Assembly: GCA_029237915.1 (NCBI GenBank)
Contig: JAQWHD010000065.1
Location: 62,001-126,000 of the forward strand
Direction: 5' to 3'
Length of the DNA stretch: 64,000 bases
DNA from: Thalassotalea sp.
GTDB lineage: Bacteria > Pseudomonadota > Gammaproteobacteria > Enterobacterales > Alteromonadaceae
The position numbers and the translations under genes were made by a program. Shown here piece by piece: positions 19,712 to 28,921 of the stretch; position 1 is the stretch's first letter, and each line of letters opens with the position of its first letter. Below the pieces are notes generated by a model. The model did not search any database and was not told the origin of the DNA. It was given only the letters and a program-made list of their open reading frames with translations.

Positions 19712-20320
19712 ATGGCTAGAAATAATTCAAATAGAAGTAAATCAGGTAAACCCGCAGCAAACAATAAAGCTGGCAGTGTGCGTATTATCGCGGGTAAATA
19801 TCGCGGTCGAAAATTACCTGTGATTATGGCTGAAGGTTTAAGACCAACGACTGATAGGGTTAAAGAAACAGTCTTTAACTGGTTAATGCCTTATTTGTTT
19901 GACGCCAAATGTTTAGACTGTTTTGCCGGCTCAGGTAGTTTAGGTTTTGAAGCCTTATCTAGAGGGGCGGTCAGCGTTGAATTTTTTGAGTTGAATAAAC
20001 AAGCAAGTTTGCAGATCAGTAACAATATTAAATTACTGCAAGCAGATGAGGCGAAAGTAAGCACTGGCAGTTGTTTGCAATTATTACCGACAAAAACTAA
20101 CGCTCAATATGACTTAGTCTTTATCGACCCACCTTTTCGTCAAGGGCTAGTAAAAGAAACAGCACAATTGCTTGAGCAAGAGAATACCTTAGCAGAAGAT
20201 GCGGTTATTTATCTTGAGGTTGAAGCGGAGTTAAGCCAACTAGAATTACCAAGTAACTGGCAGCTGATCAAAGAAAAAGTGGCTGGCCAAGTTGCTTATC
20301 GCTTATACCAGCGTAACTAA
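19712..20320 (+). CDS. rsmD: 16S rRNA (guanine966-N2)-methyltransferase RsmD
   Basis: The 202-residue SAM-dependent methyltransferase carries RIIAGKYRGRKLPV, RPTTDRVKETVFNWL, the SAM-binding loop CLDCFAGSGSLGFEALSRGA (about residues 68-87) and the catalytic FIDPPF motif. RsmD methylates G966 in helix 31 of 16S rRNA in the assembled 30S subunit. It has a short Asn/Lys-rich disordered N-terminus (ARNNSNRSKSGKPAANNKAG). It is divergent from ftsY and convergent with the dodecin gene. Confidence 0.95.
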   Translation: MARNNSNRSKSGKPAANNKAGSVRIIAGKYRGRKLPVIMAEGLRPTTDRVKETVFNWLMPYLFDAKCLDCFAGSGSLGFEALSRGAVSVEFFELNKQASLQISNNIKLLQADEAKVSTGSCLQLLPTKTNAQYDLVFIDPPFRQGLVKETAQLLEQENTLAEDAVIYLEVEAELSQLELPSNWQLIKEKVAGQVAYRLYQRN

Positions 20321-20345
20321 TTTAACTTAAAAGTTAGTTGTTTAA

Positions 20346-20561
20346 CTAACTGTATTGTAAGCGAAAGCCTATTTTCAGCGTTACCTGATAATGAGCAACC
20401 TTACCGTCTTTGATGTGGCCACGAGTTTCAATAACTTCAAACCAATTCATGTTATTTACGGTTTTTGAACATTCCGCTAAAGCGTTTTCAATCGCTTCTT
20501 CAATGCTGTTTGGTGATGAACCGACAACTTCGAGTTTCTTGTAAGTGTGATGATCGGACAT
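20346..20561 (-). CDS. Dodecin family flavin-binding protein
   Basis: The 71-residue protein matches dodecins: HHTYKKLEVVGSSPNSIEEA, a central helix of alternating Ala/Asn, NWFEVIETRGHIKDGKVAHY (the Trp stacks on flavin) and QVTLKIGFRL at the end. Dodecins assemble as hollow 12-mers that bind FMN/FAD, riboflavin or CoA and buffer or store flavins. It is a monocistronic gene with AAGGAATAG close to its start. A small palindrome (AGTTAGTT / AACTAACT) overlaps the stop codon between it and rsmD and may act as a weak shared terminator. Confidence 0.9.
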   Translation of the reverse strand: MSDHHTYKKLEVVGSSPNSIEEAIENALAECSKTVNNMNWFEVIETRGHIKDGKVAHYQVTLKIGFRLQYS

Positions 20562-20679
20562 AGCTATTCCTTATCTTTTATATTTAAATGAGATATTACT
20601 CTTATATAAAGAATAGCTTAATATTTTGTAGACTCTACTATTTACCGATTTAACGAATAACAATTTAATTAAATTGCTA

Positions 20680-21288
20680 TTAGTCTAACTCGATACCTAA
20701 GCTAGACATGCCTTCTGACAAGGCAAGTTGTTTTAATTTTTTACAAGTGTCGGCGTTTTCTTTGGCTCGATTCAAGGCGTTAAATAATTCTTGCTGAGTT
20801 GCCATCTCCCACTGCATTAATGGGTGGTCTTCAATATCTTGTTCTTTAAGAATAATATCGTCTTGATCGCTTTGCTCCTGCGCTAAAATTAAACCTACAT
20901 AATAGCTAACGCTGCTTTTTGACAATAAAGGCACATTACCTATTGTCTCATCATCATTATCTTGTATGCCCTGCAATAAAGAGCCTAAAGCCATGCAGGC
21001 ATCAAGAGCAGGGTGTACACCAAAAAAATCAAAATCTTCAATGTCAGGTATTACTTCTTCAAGTTTCTCTAGCTGTACCGCAAAGTTAATTTTTACTTGT
21101 CCTTGGCCTAAACGTTGCCAAATTAAATCTAACTGATTACGTAATAAAGCCGGATCGCCGAAATCGGCCGCTTGCGAAAACATTTTATAATTAGGCAACA
21201 TGCGCTCTAATAATGCCGCAGCAAAAGCCGTTTGTTGCCAAAGAGAAAGGTTTTTTAGGTTTAAGTTTAATGCCACGGTTATCACCAA
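20680..21288 (-). CDS. yjaG: YjaG family protein (DUF416)
   Basis: About 200 residues, matching YjaG/DUF416: LKNLSLWQQTAFAAALLERM, PNYKMFSQAADFGDPALLRN, LDLIWQRLGQ, QLEKLEEVIPDIEDFDFFGV and PALDACMALGSLL. The family is cytosolic, all-helical and of unknown function. The track start is TTG; the GTG at 21276 (third Val of VITVALN) preceded by GGTGAT is a likely alternative, giving 198 residues. It lies just downstream of the large coiled-coil gene on the same strand (62-bp gap), so the two could be co-transcribed. Confidence 0.85.
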   Translation of the reverse strand: MVITVALNLNLKNLSLWQQTAFAAALLERMLPNYKMFSQAADFGDPALLRNQLDLIWQRLGQGQVKINFAVQLEKLEEVIPDIEDFDFFGVHPALDACMALGSLLQGIQDNDDETIGNVPLLSKSSVSYYVGLILAQEQSDQDDIILKEQDIEDHPLMQWEMATQQELFNALNRAKENADTCKKLKQLALSEGMSSLGIELD

Positions 21289-21349
21289 TTAACAAAGAGT
21301 TATGGTTATTATAACGCAATACTAAAAACTAATGGCAGAACATTTTTTA

Positions 21350-23320
21350 CTAATGATTTTTAGTTGTCTGAGAACTTAAGCTTATTTGTTTTTGGGCGTA
21401 CTCAAATTTAAGTCGATATTCAGTAAGGTTATCTTGTAATTCGGCCACTTCTTCTTGGAGCCTTTGTTTAAGCTCATGATTTTCATCGCGAAGTTGTTTT
21501 AAAGCAGTGCGGATTTGATCGTCACTACTATCTTGTCTTGATTTCAGCTGGGCATTTTTAAGTGTCATAACCGCAACTTTCTCTTGCTCCGCTTGCACTT
21601 GCTGTTCCAGTTGCTCAACTTGCGATGAACCAAGGTTACTATTTTGCTGTAAATCTAAGATTGTAGCTTTAAGTTGTTCTTTATCTTGATTCAACTTTTC
21701 AATAATTTGCTCAGTCTGCGATTGATGCAACTCTAGTTTTTCTTGTTGTTGTTTCAGTTGTGCTTCTGTCTCTGCAGCTTGGTCAGCATGCTGCTTAGTT
21801 TGCTCTGAATTTGCTTGTGACAATTCTAATTGTGCTTGCTTGTGTTGTTTTTCTAATTCACTGACTTGCTGTTGGCTGTTTTCTCTAGCACTTTTTAATT
21901 GGCTATTAATTTTTGAATTATGAGACTGCAATTCAGCAATTTTTTCATCATTGCTAGCGACCTTGTCTTTTAATGCGCTATTTTGCAAAGCAGTGGTTTT
22001 TTGTTGCTTCTCAGTATTCGTTAATTGCTCTTCTAATTTAGATACTTGTGTTTCTAAAGAGCCAGTTGCAGATTTTAATTTGCTTGCAAACTCTTGTTCA
22101 ATATCTTTTAGCTGTTTTTGCTCTTTGCTTAAAGACTGTGTTTGCGCTTCGAGTTTCGTGTTAAGTTCTTGAACTTTAGACTCAGCTGCATGTAATGTTT
22201 TTGTGAGTTTTTTCTCTAGTGTTATCTGCTCACATTTAACTTCACTGAGTTGGCTTTTATGAGTTTGTTCAAGACCTGAAATTGTCTGTTTTAGTTGCTT
22301 GATTTCGGCTTTTGCATCGTTGATTAACTTGTCTTTAACTATTAAGTTTTCAGATATTGAACCAGAATCTTTTTGGAAAGAACGTAACTGATTATCAAAA
22401 GCGTCTTGCTGCTTGTTTAATACTATCTGATGATCTTGGTTAGCGGACTTTAACTCTTTGCCTATTTTTTTAAGCTCATTTTTTAACTGGCCAATTTCAG
22501 CTTTATTGGTATTTTCGGCATTAGTTAATTTGCTGACGGCTTGTTCGGCTTTATCGAGTGATTTTTGTTTTTCTTTGAGGGACTTTTCAATTTCAGCTAA
22601 TTGTTTTTTATACTCAGCACTTAGCTTATTAACATCACTTTGTTGATTTTTTTCTAAGGCTTTGAGTTCTTTAGTTAAGACTAACTTATCTGCTTCTGCA
22701 CTAGATTTTTCTTGCTTTAAAGTGAGAACTTGAACAGTTAATTTGTCAACGTCAGCTTGTAATTTTTGCTGACTTTTTTGTTCTTCATTGCTGCTTGCAT
22801 TGAGCTGTGCAGATAAATGCTGATTAGTTTTAGTTAATTGCTCAAATTGAGCCTCTAAATCAGTTAGTTTTTGTTGTAGTTGCTCTTTTTCTTTACTAAT
22901 TTGCTGATTTTTTACATTTAAGGGTTCAAGCTGACTTTGTAGTAACTCTCTATTTTCTTTGGTTAAACGAGCGTCATCTTGGAGTTTTTGCTGCGCACCA
23001 ACAACCTCTTGTAGCTCTTTTTTAGTGTCGCTAAGAGTTTGTTTTAATTCATCGTATTGGTTTTGCGCAGTAACGAGTTTTTCTTTTAATTGTTCGGTTT
23101 CGCTGTATTTAGAATTACTATTATTTTGCTCTATTTGGCTAACTTGTGACTCTAGTTGCTGTTTTTGTGTTGCTAAAGCTTGTAGTTTGTCTTCTTCAGC
23201 TGCGACCTGAAGTTTTTCAGCTAAATGATTAAATCGCTCTTCTAGCTGAATAAAAATATCACCAGCTAAAAGTTGTAATTGCTCTTCGATTTCGTTGTTT
23301 AATTCTGGTTTAGAGGACAT
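21350..23320 (-). CDS. Large coiled-coil protein of unknown function
   Basis: The 656-residue protein is almost entirely predicted coiled coil: Lys/Glu/Gln/Leu-rich heptads from about residue 45 to 650, with no signal peptide, no TM segment and no Walker motif. The N-terminus (EQLQLLAGDIFIQLEERFNHL) may be a short helical head. Composition is dominated by Gln, Glu, Lys and Leu. It resembles bacterial filament-like or SMC-arm-like proteins only in composition, so similarity hits would be unreliable. It is followed by yjaG on the same strand. A structural or scaffold role is possible but unproven; I do not recognise a family. Confidence 0.75.
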   Translation of the reverse strand: MSSKPELNNEIEEQLQLLAGDIFIQLEERFNHLAEKLQVAAEEDKLQALATQKQQLESQVSQIEQNNSNSKYSETEQLKEKLVTAQNQYDELKQTLSDTKKELQEVVGAQQKLQDDARLTKENRELLQSQLEPLNVKNQQISKEKEQLQQKLTDLEAQFEQLTKTNQHLSAQLNASSNEEQKSQQKLQADVDKLTVQVLTLKQEKSSAEADKLVLTKELKALEKNQQSDVNKLSAEYKKQLAEIEKSLKEKQKSLDKAEQAVSKLTNAENTNKAEIGQLKNELKKIGKELKSANQDHQIVLNKQQDAFDNQLRSFQKDSGSISENLIVKDKLINDAKAEIKQLKQTISGLEQTHKSQLSEVKCEQITLEKKLTKTLHAAESKVQELNTKLEAQTQSLSKEQKQLKDIEQEFASKLKSATGSLETQVSKLEEQLTNTEKQQKTTALQNSALKDKVASNDEKIAELQSHNSKINSQLKSARENSQQQVSELEKQHKQAQLELSQANSEQTKQHADQAAETEAQLKQQQEKLELHQSQTEQIIEKLNQDKEQLKATILDLQQNSNLGSSQVEQLEQQVQAEQEKVAVMTLKNAQLKSRQDSSDDQIRTALKQLRDENHELKQRLQEEVAELQDNLTEYRLKFEYAQKQISLSSQTTKNH

Positions 23321-23504
23321 ACAGCGCTCTTATTATTGTTATATATAGCGAACCGATTTTCGATGAAAATCATAGATATGAACTACCATAGCAGAATTTC
23401 CTGTATATTTTTACAACTATTTAACAACTCTGATCTGTAAAACCATTATCTATTATAAAATTGAGATACAATACCTGCATTATAAATAATTTAGACAACC
23501 TATT

Positions 23505-24341
23505 ATGTGGCAGTTAGTTTTAGTTTCGATCATTTGGGCCTTTTCTTTTGGACTCATTAAGGGACAATTAACAGGTATAGACCCGGCAGTCGTGGCGAGT
23601 ATCCGTTTGGTGTTGTGTGTTTTAGTGTTTTCCCCGTTCTTATTTTTTATTAAGAGCCGCACTCCAAATTTAAAATTAATTGCTTTAGGCAGTGTCCAGT
23701 TTGGTTTGATGTATTTACTTTACATCAGTTCTTATCAATATTTACCAGGCTACCTGGTTGCTGTATTTACTATATTCACCCCGCTTTATGTGGTACTTAT
23801 CAATAGTCTTATCAGTAAAAAATGGCAGTTGCAGATACTTTACCCGGTAGTTCTTTCTATTATAGGCGCTGGTATTATTGTCTTTAAAAACATAAACCAA
23901 GAAGGTTATTTACTAGGTTTCTTGTTATTACAGCTTGCAAATATTGCCTTTGCTAGTGGTCAGGTAGGCTATAAATATTTGGCCGGTAGCGGCAATGACA
24001 AAGATAATATGTTGTGGATGTATTTAGGCGGAGCCTTGTTAGCAACTATTTATTGTTTAGCGACGGTAGATATCGAGGCGGTAGAAATAAATGGCAAACA
24101 ATGGTTAGCGTTATTATACCTTGGTGTTATTTCATCAGGGCTGTGTTTTTATTTATGGAATAAAGGCGCTAGATTGGTGAACGCAACAACCCTTGCGGTA
24201 ATGAATAATGGTTATGTGCCATTAGCGGTAATTTTCTCGGTAACTATCTTTGCTGAGAGCGCTGATTTTGTCAGGTTAGTTTTGGGCGGTAGCTTTATTG
24301 CACTAAGTGTATTCTTAGCACAAAGGCAAAGTAAGAACTAA
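23505..24341 (+). CDS. EamA/DMT-superfamily transporter
   Basis: A 278-residue membrane protein with about ten TM helices arranged as two five-helix EamA repeats (IIWAFSFGLIKG early in repeat 1; NIAFASGQVGYKYLAG at the start of repeat 2; TTLAVMNNGYVPLAVIFSV in repeat 2). Such proteins export or import amino acids, amines or other metabolites; the sequence does not reveal the substrate. Length and topology are typical. It is a single gene, divergent from the coiled-coil gene and closed by a strong hairpin. Confidence 0.88.
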   Translation: MWQLVLVSIIWAFSFGLIKGQLTGIDPAVVASIRLVLCVLVFSPFLFFIKSRTPNLKLIALGSVQFGLMYLLYISSYQYLPGYLVAVFTIFTPLYVVLINSLISKKWQLQILYPVVLSIIGAGIIVFKNINQEGYLLGFLLLQLANIAFASGQVGYKYLAGSGNDKDNMLWMYLGGALLATIYCLATVDIEAVEINGKQWLALLYLGVISSGLCFYLWNKGARLVNATTLAVMNNGYVPLAVIFSVTIFAESADFVRLVLGGSFIALSVFLAQRQSKN

Positions 24342-24354
24342 ATCTATAGATAGT

Positions 24355-24390
24355 AAAATGCGCCTTAATCGGCGCATTTTAATTTTTATT
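24355..24390. terminator. Bidirectional intrinsic terminator
   Basis: AAAATGCGCC / GGCGCATTTT form a 10-bp stem with a 6-nt loop. T-rich sequence follows on the + strand (AATTTTTATT) and the A-run gives a U-tract on the - strand. It serves the EamA gene and the convergent YdcH-like gene. Confidence 0.85.
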
Positions 24391-24401
24391 AAAACTAGGT
24401 A

Positions 24402-24656
24402 TTAAGCATTGCTTGCTTGATACTTTTTAATCATTAAAAATAATTCATCTTTATAATGTAAGCGTTGTTTTTTTAATTCTTCTAAATAATCATCAGAGGT
24501 ATTTTCAACCCCTTCTTCAATGCGAATAACTTCGTGATCTAATTCATGGTATTGCTTAAATATTTTAGCAAAATGATTATTGTTCATCTTTAAGTTATGA
24601 ATTTCATCATAGTATTCAGGAAATTCATGATGTAAGTCGTGTTTTTGAATGTTCAT
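24402..24656 (-). CDS. YdcH family protein (DUF465)
   Basis: This 84-residue small helical protein has the DUF465 pattern: HDLHHEFPEYYDEIHNLK, then NNHFAKIFKQYHELDHEVIR and LKKQRLHYKDELFLMIKKY. Members form short coiled-coil hairpins; function is unknown. It is close to the DksA-type gene on the same strand (65-bp gap). Confidence 0.88.
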   Translation of the reverse strand: MNIQKHDLHHEFPEYYDEIHNLKMNNNHFAKIFKQYHELDHEVIRIEEGVENTSDDYLEELKKQRLHYKDELFLMIKKYQASNA

Positions 24657-24721
24657 ATTTTATTATCCCTGTGTTGTGTTTAAATTTTTTATAACCTATA
24701 AAATTGTATTTTCTTTGTTGA

Positions 24722-25036
24722 TTAAGGCGCACAACTAATACATAAATGCGTTTGTGGTAATGCTAACAATCGTTGTTCGCTAATTTTTTCACCGCATTGC
24801 GTACAAATGCCATATTGCTCTGTTTCCAGCAATTTAAGAGCATCATTAATTTGTGCAATTTCGTTTAGTGTTTGCTGATGTATCTCATCAAGCACTTGAT
24901 CGTTTTCACACTCACTACCTTGCTCAGCAAAGTCCTGTGAACGACCTTTTTTAAAATCACTTTCTATCGCAGCTAAGCGATTATTAAGTTCAGCTTTTTT
25001 GGTATTTAAAGATTCTGTTAATTTAGCAACAATCAT
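24722..25036 (-). CDS. TraR/DksA-type zinc-finger protein
   Basis: A 104-residue protein with an N-terminal helical coiled region and a C-terminal four-cysteine zinc finger, CTQCGEKISEQRLLALP then HLCISC (C-x2-C-x17-C-x2-C). It belongs to the DksA/TraR superfamily, whose members enter the RNA polymerase secondary channel and alter promoter kinetics with ppGpp. It is shorter than DksA (about 150 residues) and is a paralogue of the YbiI/TraR size class. Acidic residues near the coil tip (ECENDQVLDEIH) could substitute for the DxxDxA tip motif, but this is inference. Confidence 0.87.
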   Translation of the reverse strand: MIVAKLTESLNTKKAELNNRLAAIESDFKKGRSQDFAEQGSECENDQVLDEIHQQTLNEIAQINDALKLLETEQYGICTQCGEKISEQRLLALPQTHLCISCAP

Positions 25037-25149
25037 TGGCTTCTCCTTTATGCTTTTAGGATAAGCAATTTAGGGAGAAGCATTTTGATCTGGCGCAAAT
25101 ATTGACGCGGTTTTTTTACTTAGGTTTAACCTAAGGTTAACGGGAGGAG

Positions 25150-25635
25150 TTATTTAGGCAGCGGAGTGAAACTTCCTGTTTGCTCAAATTGGTAATTTGG
25201 CATCATACTTGAGACTTCTAATTCAGCATTTAATTGGTATGCAACGGCTTTTTTTGGATTACCTAAAATTGATTTAATCACTTTAAAGCTGTTAAAAAAT
25301 TTAGCTTTACCATATAAGGTGACTTTTTGGTGGCTGCCTTTTTTAAGTAGTGGCATTTCTTTTTTTAAGCCACTAAATAATTCAGCTCCATTTACTTCTA
25401 ATTGATAACTTAACGAATTAAAGTCCAAATCAAAATCATTGGGGTTAAATATATCAAGAGTAATAGCAAATTTCGGATCTAAGCCTTTCATTGGTAGCAA
25501 TTTTATTTTAACTACTTCAACCTCAGGTTCCTTTATATCTTTGTTCAGTAGCGAGCAACCACTTACTAACATAAAATTAACAAGCATTAAGATAATAAGT
25601 TTAATTGAACCACTACTTTGCGTTTTATGAAGCAT
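25150..25635 (-). CDS. LEA type 2 family lipoprotein
   Basis: The 161-residue protein starts with a lipoprotein signal peptide and lipobox LVSGC (Cys27). The mature domain resembles the LEA14/WHy beta-sandwich: ITLDIFNPNDFDLDFNSLSYQLEVNG is the typical NP-containing strand pattern. WHy/LEA2 proteins are linked to desiccation or stress protection; in proteobacteria the role is largely untested. The +2 residue is Ser, so outer-membrane sorting is expected. Its start overlaps the end of the M61 peptidase gene by 11 bp, so the two are translationally coupled and may act together in the envelope. Confidence 0.8.
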   Translation of the reverse strand: MLHKTQSSGSIKLIILMLVNFMLVSGCSLLNKDIKEPEVEVVKIKLLPMKGLDPKFAITLDIFNPNDFDLDFNSLSYQLEVNGAELFSGLKKEMPLLKKGSHQKVTLYGKAKFFNSFKVIKSILGNPKKAVAYQLNAELEVSSMMPNYQFEQTGSFTPLPK

Positions 25636-27412
25636 AAATATTTTGCCATTGAGCTAATTTTAAAGGTTCTTCCACCGTTAAAGTAACGGCTAACAATGGT
25701 GAGTTGATCACTTTCAGTTGGGTGCTGATTAGCGCATCATTACGAAAATAATGGCAGCTTAACTTCGAGTTCTCAGCTTTATGTTGTAATAATTGATTTA
25801 AAGACTTTTCATTGGCTTTAATATTATCTACAGCAACAATAACATCATTGACACTTAAACCCGCGAGTTCAGCTGGAGAGTCTTGCTCTACTACCGTAAC
25901 TTTTAATCCTTGTGGTGTTTGTGCATACAAAGCGCCGATATAAGGCTGATAATTAGTTTGTTTTTCACCGACAAACCCATTTAATGATTTATAACCACTT
26001 GGGGTAAATTCAACACCGACTTCCTTTAACAACTCAGTTAATGGGACTCGTTTAGCTTGGTGCAATAACGCTTGGATTTGCTCGCTTAAATCAACACCTG
26101 ACAATTTATTTGCAACGTCAATAAAGTCTTGCTCTTTAGTGCCTATACCTGTTTTTCCATGATTTAACCAAATTTGACGCATAAGTTGATCTAGGCTGTA
26201 TTTCCCTTGGCTGTGTTTACGAATAGTTAAATCTAACCATAAGGCGATTAAAGAGCCTTTTGTGTAGTAACTGACGATATTATTAACCGCATCTGGACCT
26301 TGTTGATAAAACTTTGTCCAGGCGTCATAGCTTGATTCACTTACTGTTTGTTTGAGCTCACCTTGGCCTCGATAAACTCGGGTCATGGTTTTATTTAATA
26401 GTGTTAAGTAGTCTTCAAAACTGATGATGCCGGCCCTGAATAATGAGAAGTCATCATAATAAGAGGTAATGCCTTCATAAGCCCAAAGTTGTTTGGTATA
26501 TGACTCTTTACTTAAATCGTAAGGTACAAATTCTTCCGGTTTAATGCGGCACACGTTCCAAGCATGAAAGTATTCGTGCGAGCATAAGCTTAAGAAGGTT
26601 TTATAGTTATCAGATAATTCTTCTGGCTTATTTGGGTTGGGTAAATCAAAACGACTGGCGACTAATATGGTTGAATTTTTATGCTCCAAGCCACCAAAAC
26701 CATCGGCTAATAAGTTAGTTATAAACCAGTACTCTGCAAATGGCGCCTCACCGAATAAATCAATATGATGCTGACAAAGTTTACTAACATCATGTTTTAA
26801 ACGCTCTAAATCGCCAAAATGGCGACCAGCAAATACTAAGTAATGTGGTACATCAGCAACGCTAAACTCAACCACATCAAAGTTTCCTAGTTCAACCGGA
26901 CAATCGATTAAATGCATGTAGTTATCGGCACGATAGCGACCAAATTGATATATATCAGTACCCGTTTCTCTAGGTAGACCTGTAGCTACTTTCCAATTTT
27001 CTAGATGTTCAGGGGCAATAATATCTAAAGTACAGGCCAAATCGTTTAACTCTTGCACCTGCAAGAAAGTTGAACTGCCGTTGAAAAATCCTCGTTGATT
27101 ATCTAAGTAGGCAGTGCGCACGGATAAATCGAATGCGTAAACTAGATATTCCACTTTAACCGCTTGGCCTGTGGTTTTTACCTGCCACGTTTGTTTATCA
27201 ACTTTATTGTGCTCAACAGCGCTACCAGATGCTGATGTTACCTCTAAGTTAATAATGTTTTTGGCAAAATCTCGGATCATATAAGAGCCAGGTAACCAAG
27301 CGGGTAAACTCAAAGTGAGTAAATCACTAGTATGCTTGGGAATGTTAATGCTGACTTTAAATTGATGGCCATTAACATTGGCTGCGGAAATTGAATAGGC
27401 GATCACTGACAT
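25625..27412 (-). CDS. M61 family metallopeptidase with PDZ domain
   Basis: I choose the ATG at 27412 (MSVIAYSISAANVNGHQF, 595 residues): GGAG stands 8 nt before it, while the track start seven codons upstream lacks one. The zinc motif HEYFHAWN (about residue 277) with a downstream Glu in ..WAYEGITSYYDDF is the M61 glycyl-aminopeptidase signature. N-terminal beta domain, thermolysin-like catalytic domain, and a C-terminal PDZ domain (about 495-560; VEQDSPAELAGLSVNDVIVAVD) complete the usual order. No signal peptide is seen, so it is probably cytosolic. It overlaps the lipoprotein gene downstream. Confidence 0.92.
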   Translation of the reverse strand: MSVIAYSISAANVNGHQFKVSINIPKHTSDLLTLSLPAWLPGSYMIRDFAKNIINLEVTSASGSAVEHNKVDKQTWQVKTTGQAVKVEYLVYAFDLSVRTAYLDNQRGFFNGSSTFLQVQELNDLACTLDIIAPEHLENWKVATGLPRETGTDIYQFGRYRADNYMHLIDCPVELGNFDVVEFSVADVPHYLVFAGRHFGDLERLKHDVSKLCQHHIDLFGEAPFAEYWFITNLLADGFGGLEHKNSTILVASRFDLPNPNKPEELSDNYKTFLSLCSHEYFHAWNVCRIKPEEFVPYDLSKESYTKQLWAYEGITSYYDDFSLFRAGIISFEDYLTLLNKTMTRVYRGQGELKQTVSESSYDAWTKFYQQGPDAVNNIVSYYTKGSLIALWLDLTIRKHSQGKYSLDQLMRQIWLNHGKTGIGTKEQDFIDVANKLSGVDLSEQIQALLHQAKRVPLTELLKEVGVEFTPSGYKSLNGFVGEKQTNYQPYIGALYAQTPQGLKVTVVEQDSPAELAGLSVNDVIVAVDNIKANEKSLNQLLQHKAENSKLSCHYFRNDALISTQLKVINSPLLAVTLTVEEPLKLAQWQNIYAS

Positions 27413-27542
27413 TGAATAGACTCCGAGATACAAATAGCATTGTGCTTTTGTAGTGAAAATTAGCTTGATTATTTTATTTGGTTCTTTGGCATTTATAGTA
27501 AGTTAATGAAGGCACTGCATTGAAAAATCAATGCAGTAGGGA

Positions 27543-27974
27543 TTAATCATCTAATTTGGGGCCGAAAGGACCTTGTACAAATTTAGGTAAATCGGCGTCA
27601 TTAATGTGCCAGTCAGGGGTATCCTGACAAAATATATTCTGCTTAGGCTTCATTTCAAGTTCACTATCTAAGCTGCCTGCCGGTAGTATATAAGTTTCGC
27701 CAGTTTTTGTTAGCCAAGGCAAGTTTGAACCACAGTTTTTACAAAAACAGGTGGCATAATATTTGGCATCGGGGATTTCATAACGCCCTAGTAAATCTTC
27801 ACCTTGAGTCCAGATTAACTGTGCTTTAGGCACAAACAAGTTGGCAGCAAAAGCACTGCCAGATACTTTTTGACAGCGCGAACAATGACAGTATTGAAAT
27901 ACTTTTAATGGGGTTTGTATTTGATAAGTTACTTGCTTACATAAGCAACTGCCTTGCAGTGTTTGTTCAGTCAT
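27543..27974 (-). CDS. GFA family protein (CENP-V/GFA zinc fold)
   Basis: This 143-residue protein shows the GFA zinc ligands: GSCLCKQVTYQI, YCHCSRCQKVSGSAFAANLFV and TCFCKNCGSNLP. The fold is named after glutathione-dependent formaldehyde-activating enzyme, but most members lack proven enzymatic function. It is monocistronic, with a promoter region shared with nothing obvious. The name should be read as a fold assignment only. Confidence 0.88.
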   Translation of the reverse strand: MTEQTLQGSCLCKQVTYQIQTPLKVFQYCHCSRCQKVSGSAFAANLFVPKAQLIWTQGEDLLGRYEIPDAKYYATCFCKNCGSNLPWLTKTGETYILPAGSLDSELEMKPKQNIFCQDTPDWHINDADLPKFVQGPFGPKLDD

Positions 27975-28039
27975 AATGCTCTCGAGCTATTGCTAGAATA
28001 GTCTAAATCATAGCACTATTTTTTATCACTTTTAGCCTT

Positions 28040-28088
28040 AAAACAAAAAAGCCCTTATCATCCTCATTACAAGAGCAGGGATAAGGGC
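28040..28088 (-). terminator. Terminator of the peroxiredoxin-glutaredoxin gene
   Basis: On the - strand GCCCTTATC / GATAAGGGC forms a 9-bp stem with a 20-nt loop and is followed by TTTTTTGTTTT. It lies about 100 bp after the stop codon of the gene at 28190-28921. Confidence 0.75.
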
Positions 28089-28189
28089 AACGGGCTTTGG
28101 TAAAACAAACATAAAACTATGCGCGAGCATTTGTGTAACTAATATCCTATACGTGATAATTCATATTTAGGATCAGTTAGGTTGAACGA

Positions 28190-28921
28190 TTACTTTTCTA
28201 AAAAGGCAGCCAATTCATCAGAACCACCAATGTGATTATTATCGATAAATACTTGTGGCACAGTGTCACGGCCAGTAATTGCTTTTAATGAAGTAAGTGT
28301 TGCACCTTTACCTAGTTCGATTTCTTCATAAGAATAGCCATTATCTGTTAATAACTCTTTCGCTTTAACACAGAAAGGACAACCTGGTTTTGTGAAGATG
28401 CTTACTGCTTGTGGCTTTTTAGCTGTTGGGTTGATGTACTCAAGCATAGTGTCAGCGTCAGATACTTCAAACGGGTCGCCTGGTACGTTTGGCTCGATAA
28501 ACATTTTTTCTACCACGCCATCTTTAACCAGCATTGAATATCTCCAGCTACGTTTGCCAAAACCTAAATCAGCTTTGTCTACTAGCATACCCATACCATC
28601 AGTAAATTGACCATTGCCATCAGGAATTAATGTAACGTTGTCGCTTTCTTGATCCGCAGACCATGCATTCATAACAAAGGTATCGTTTACTGATACACAA
28701 ACGATGTCGTCAACGCCATTTTCTTTAAACGTTTTAGCTAATTCATTATAGCGAGGTAAATGGGTAGATGAACACGTTGGTGTAAATGCACCCGGTAGAG
28801 AGAATAAAACAACCGTTTTACCTTTAAATAATTGCTCAGTAGTTACATTAACCCATTCATCATTCACGCGAGTAGGAAAAGTTACCTTAGGGATTGATTG
28901 ACCTTCTTTGTTGTCTAGCAT
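28190..28921 (-). CDS. Peroxiredoxin 5-glutaredoxin fusion
   Basis: The 243-residue hybrid has a Prx5-type peroxiredoxin (about 1-165; peroxidatic Cys in [15 protein letters not shown]) joined to a glutaredoxin (about 170-243; active site [15 protein letters not shown], cis-Pro in [14 protein letters not shown]). Such fusions (as in Haemophilus) reduce hydrogen and organic peroxides with glutathione as electron donor without a separate Grx. The cytosolic location follows from the absence of a signal peptide. A separate terminator and a long upstream gap indicate a single-gene unit. OxyR control is likely in relatives, but I could not identify a convincing site. Confidence 0.94.
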   Translation of the reverse strand: MLDNKEGQSIPKVTFPTRVNDEWVNVTTEQLFKGKTVVLFSLPGAFTPTCSSTHLPRYNELAKTFKENGVDDIVCVSVNDTFVMNAWSADQESDNVTLIPDGNGQFTDGMGMLVDKADLGFGKRSWRYSMLVKDGVVEKMFIEPNVPGDPFEVSDADTMLEYINPTAKKPQAVSIFTKPGCPFCVKAKELLTDNGYSYEEIELGKGATLTSLKAITGRDTVPQVFIDNNHIGGSDELAAFLEK

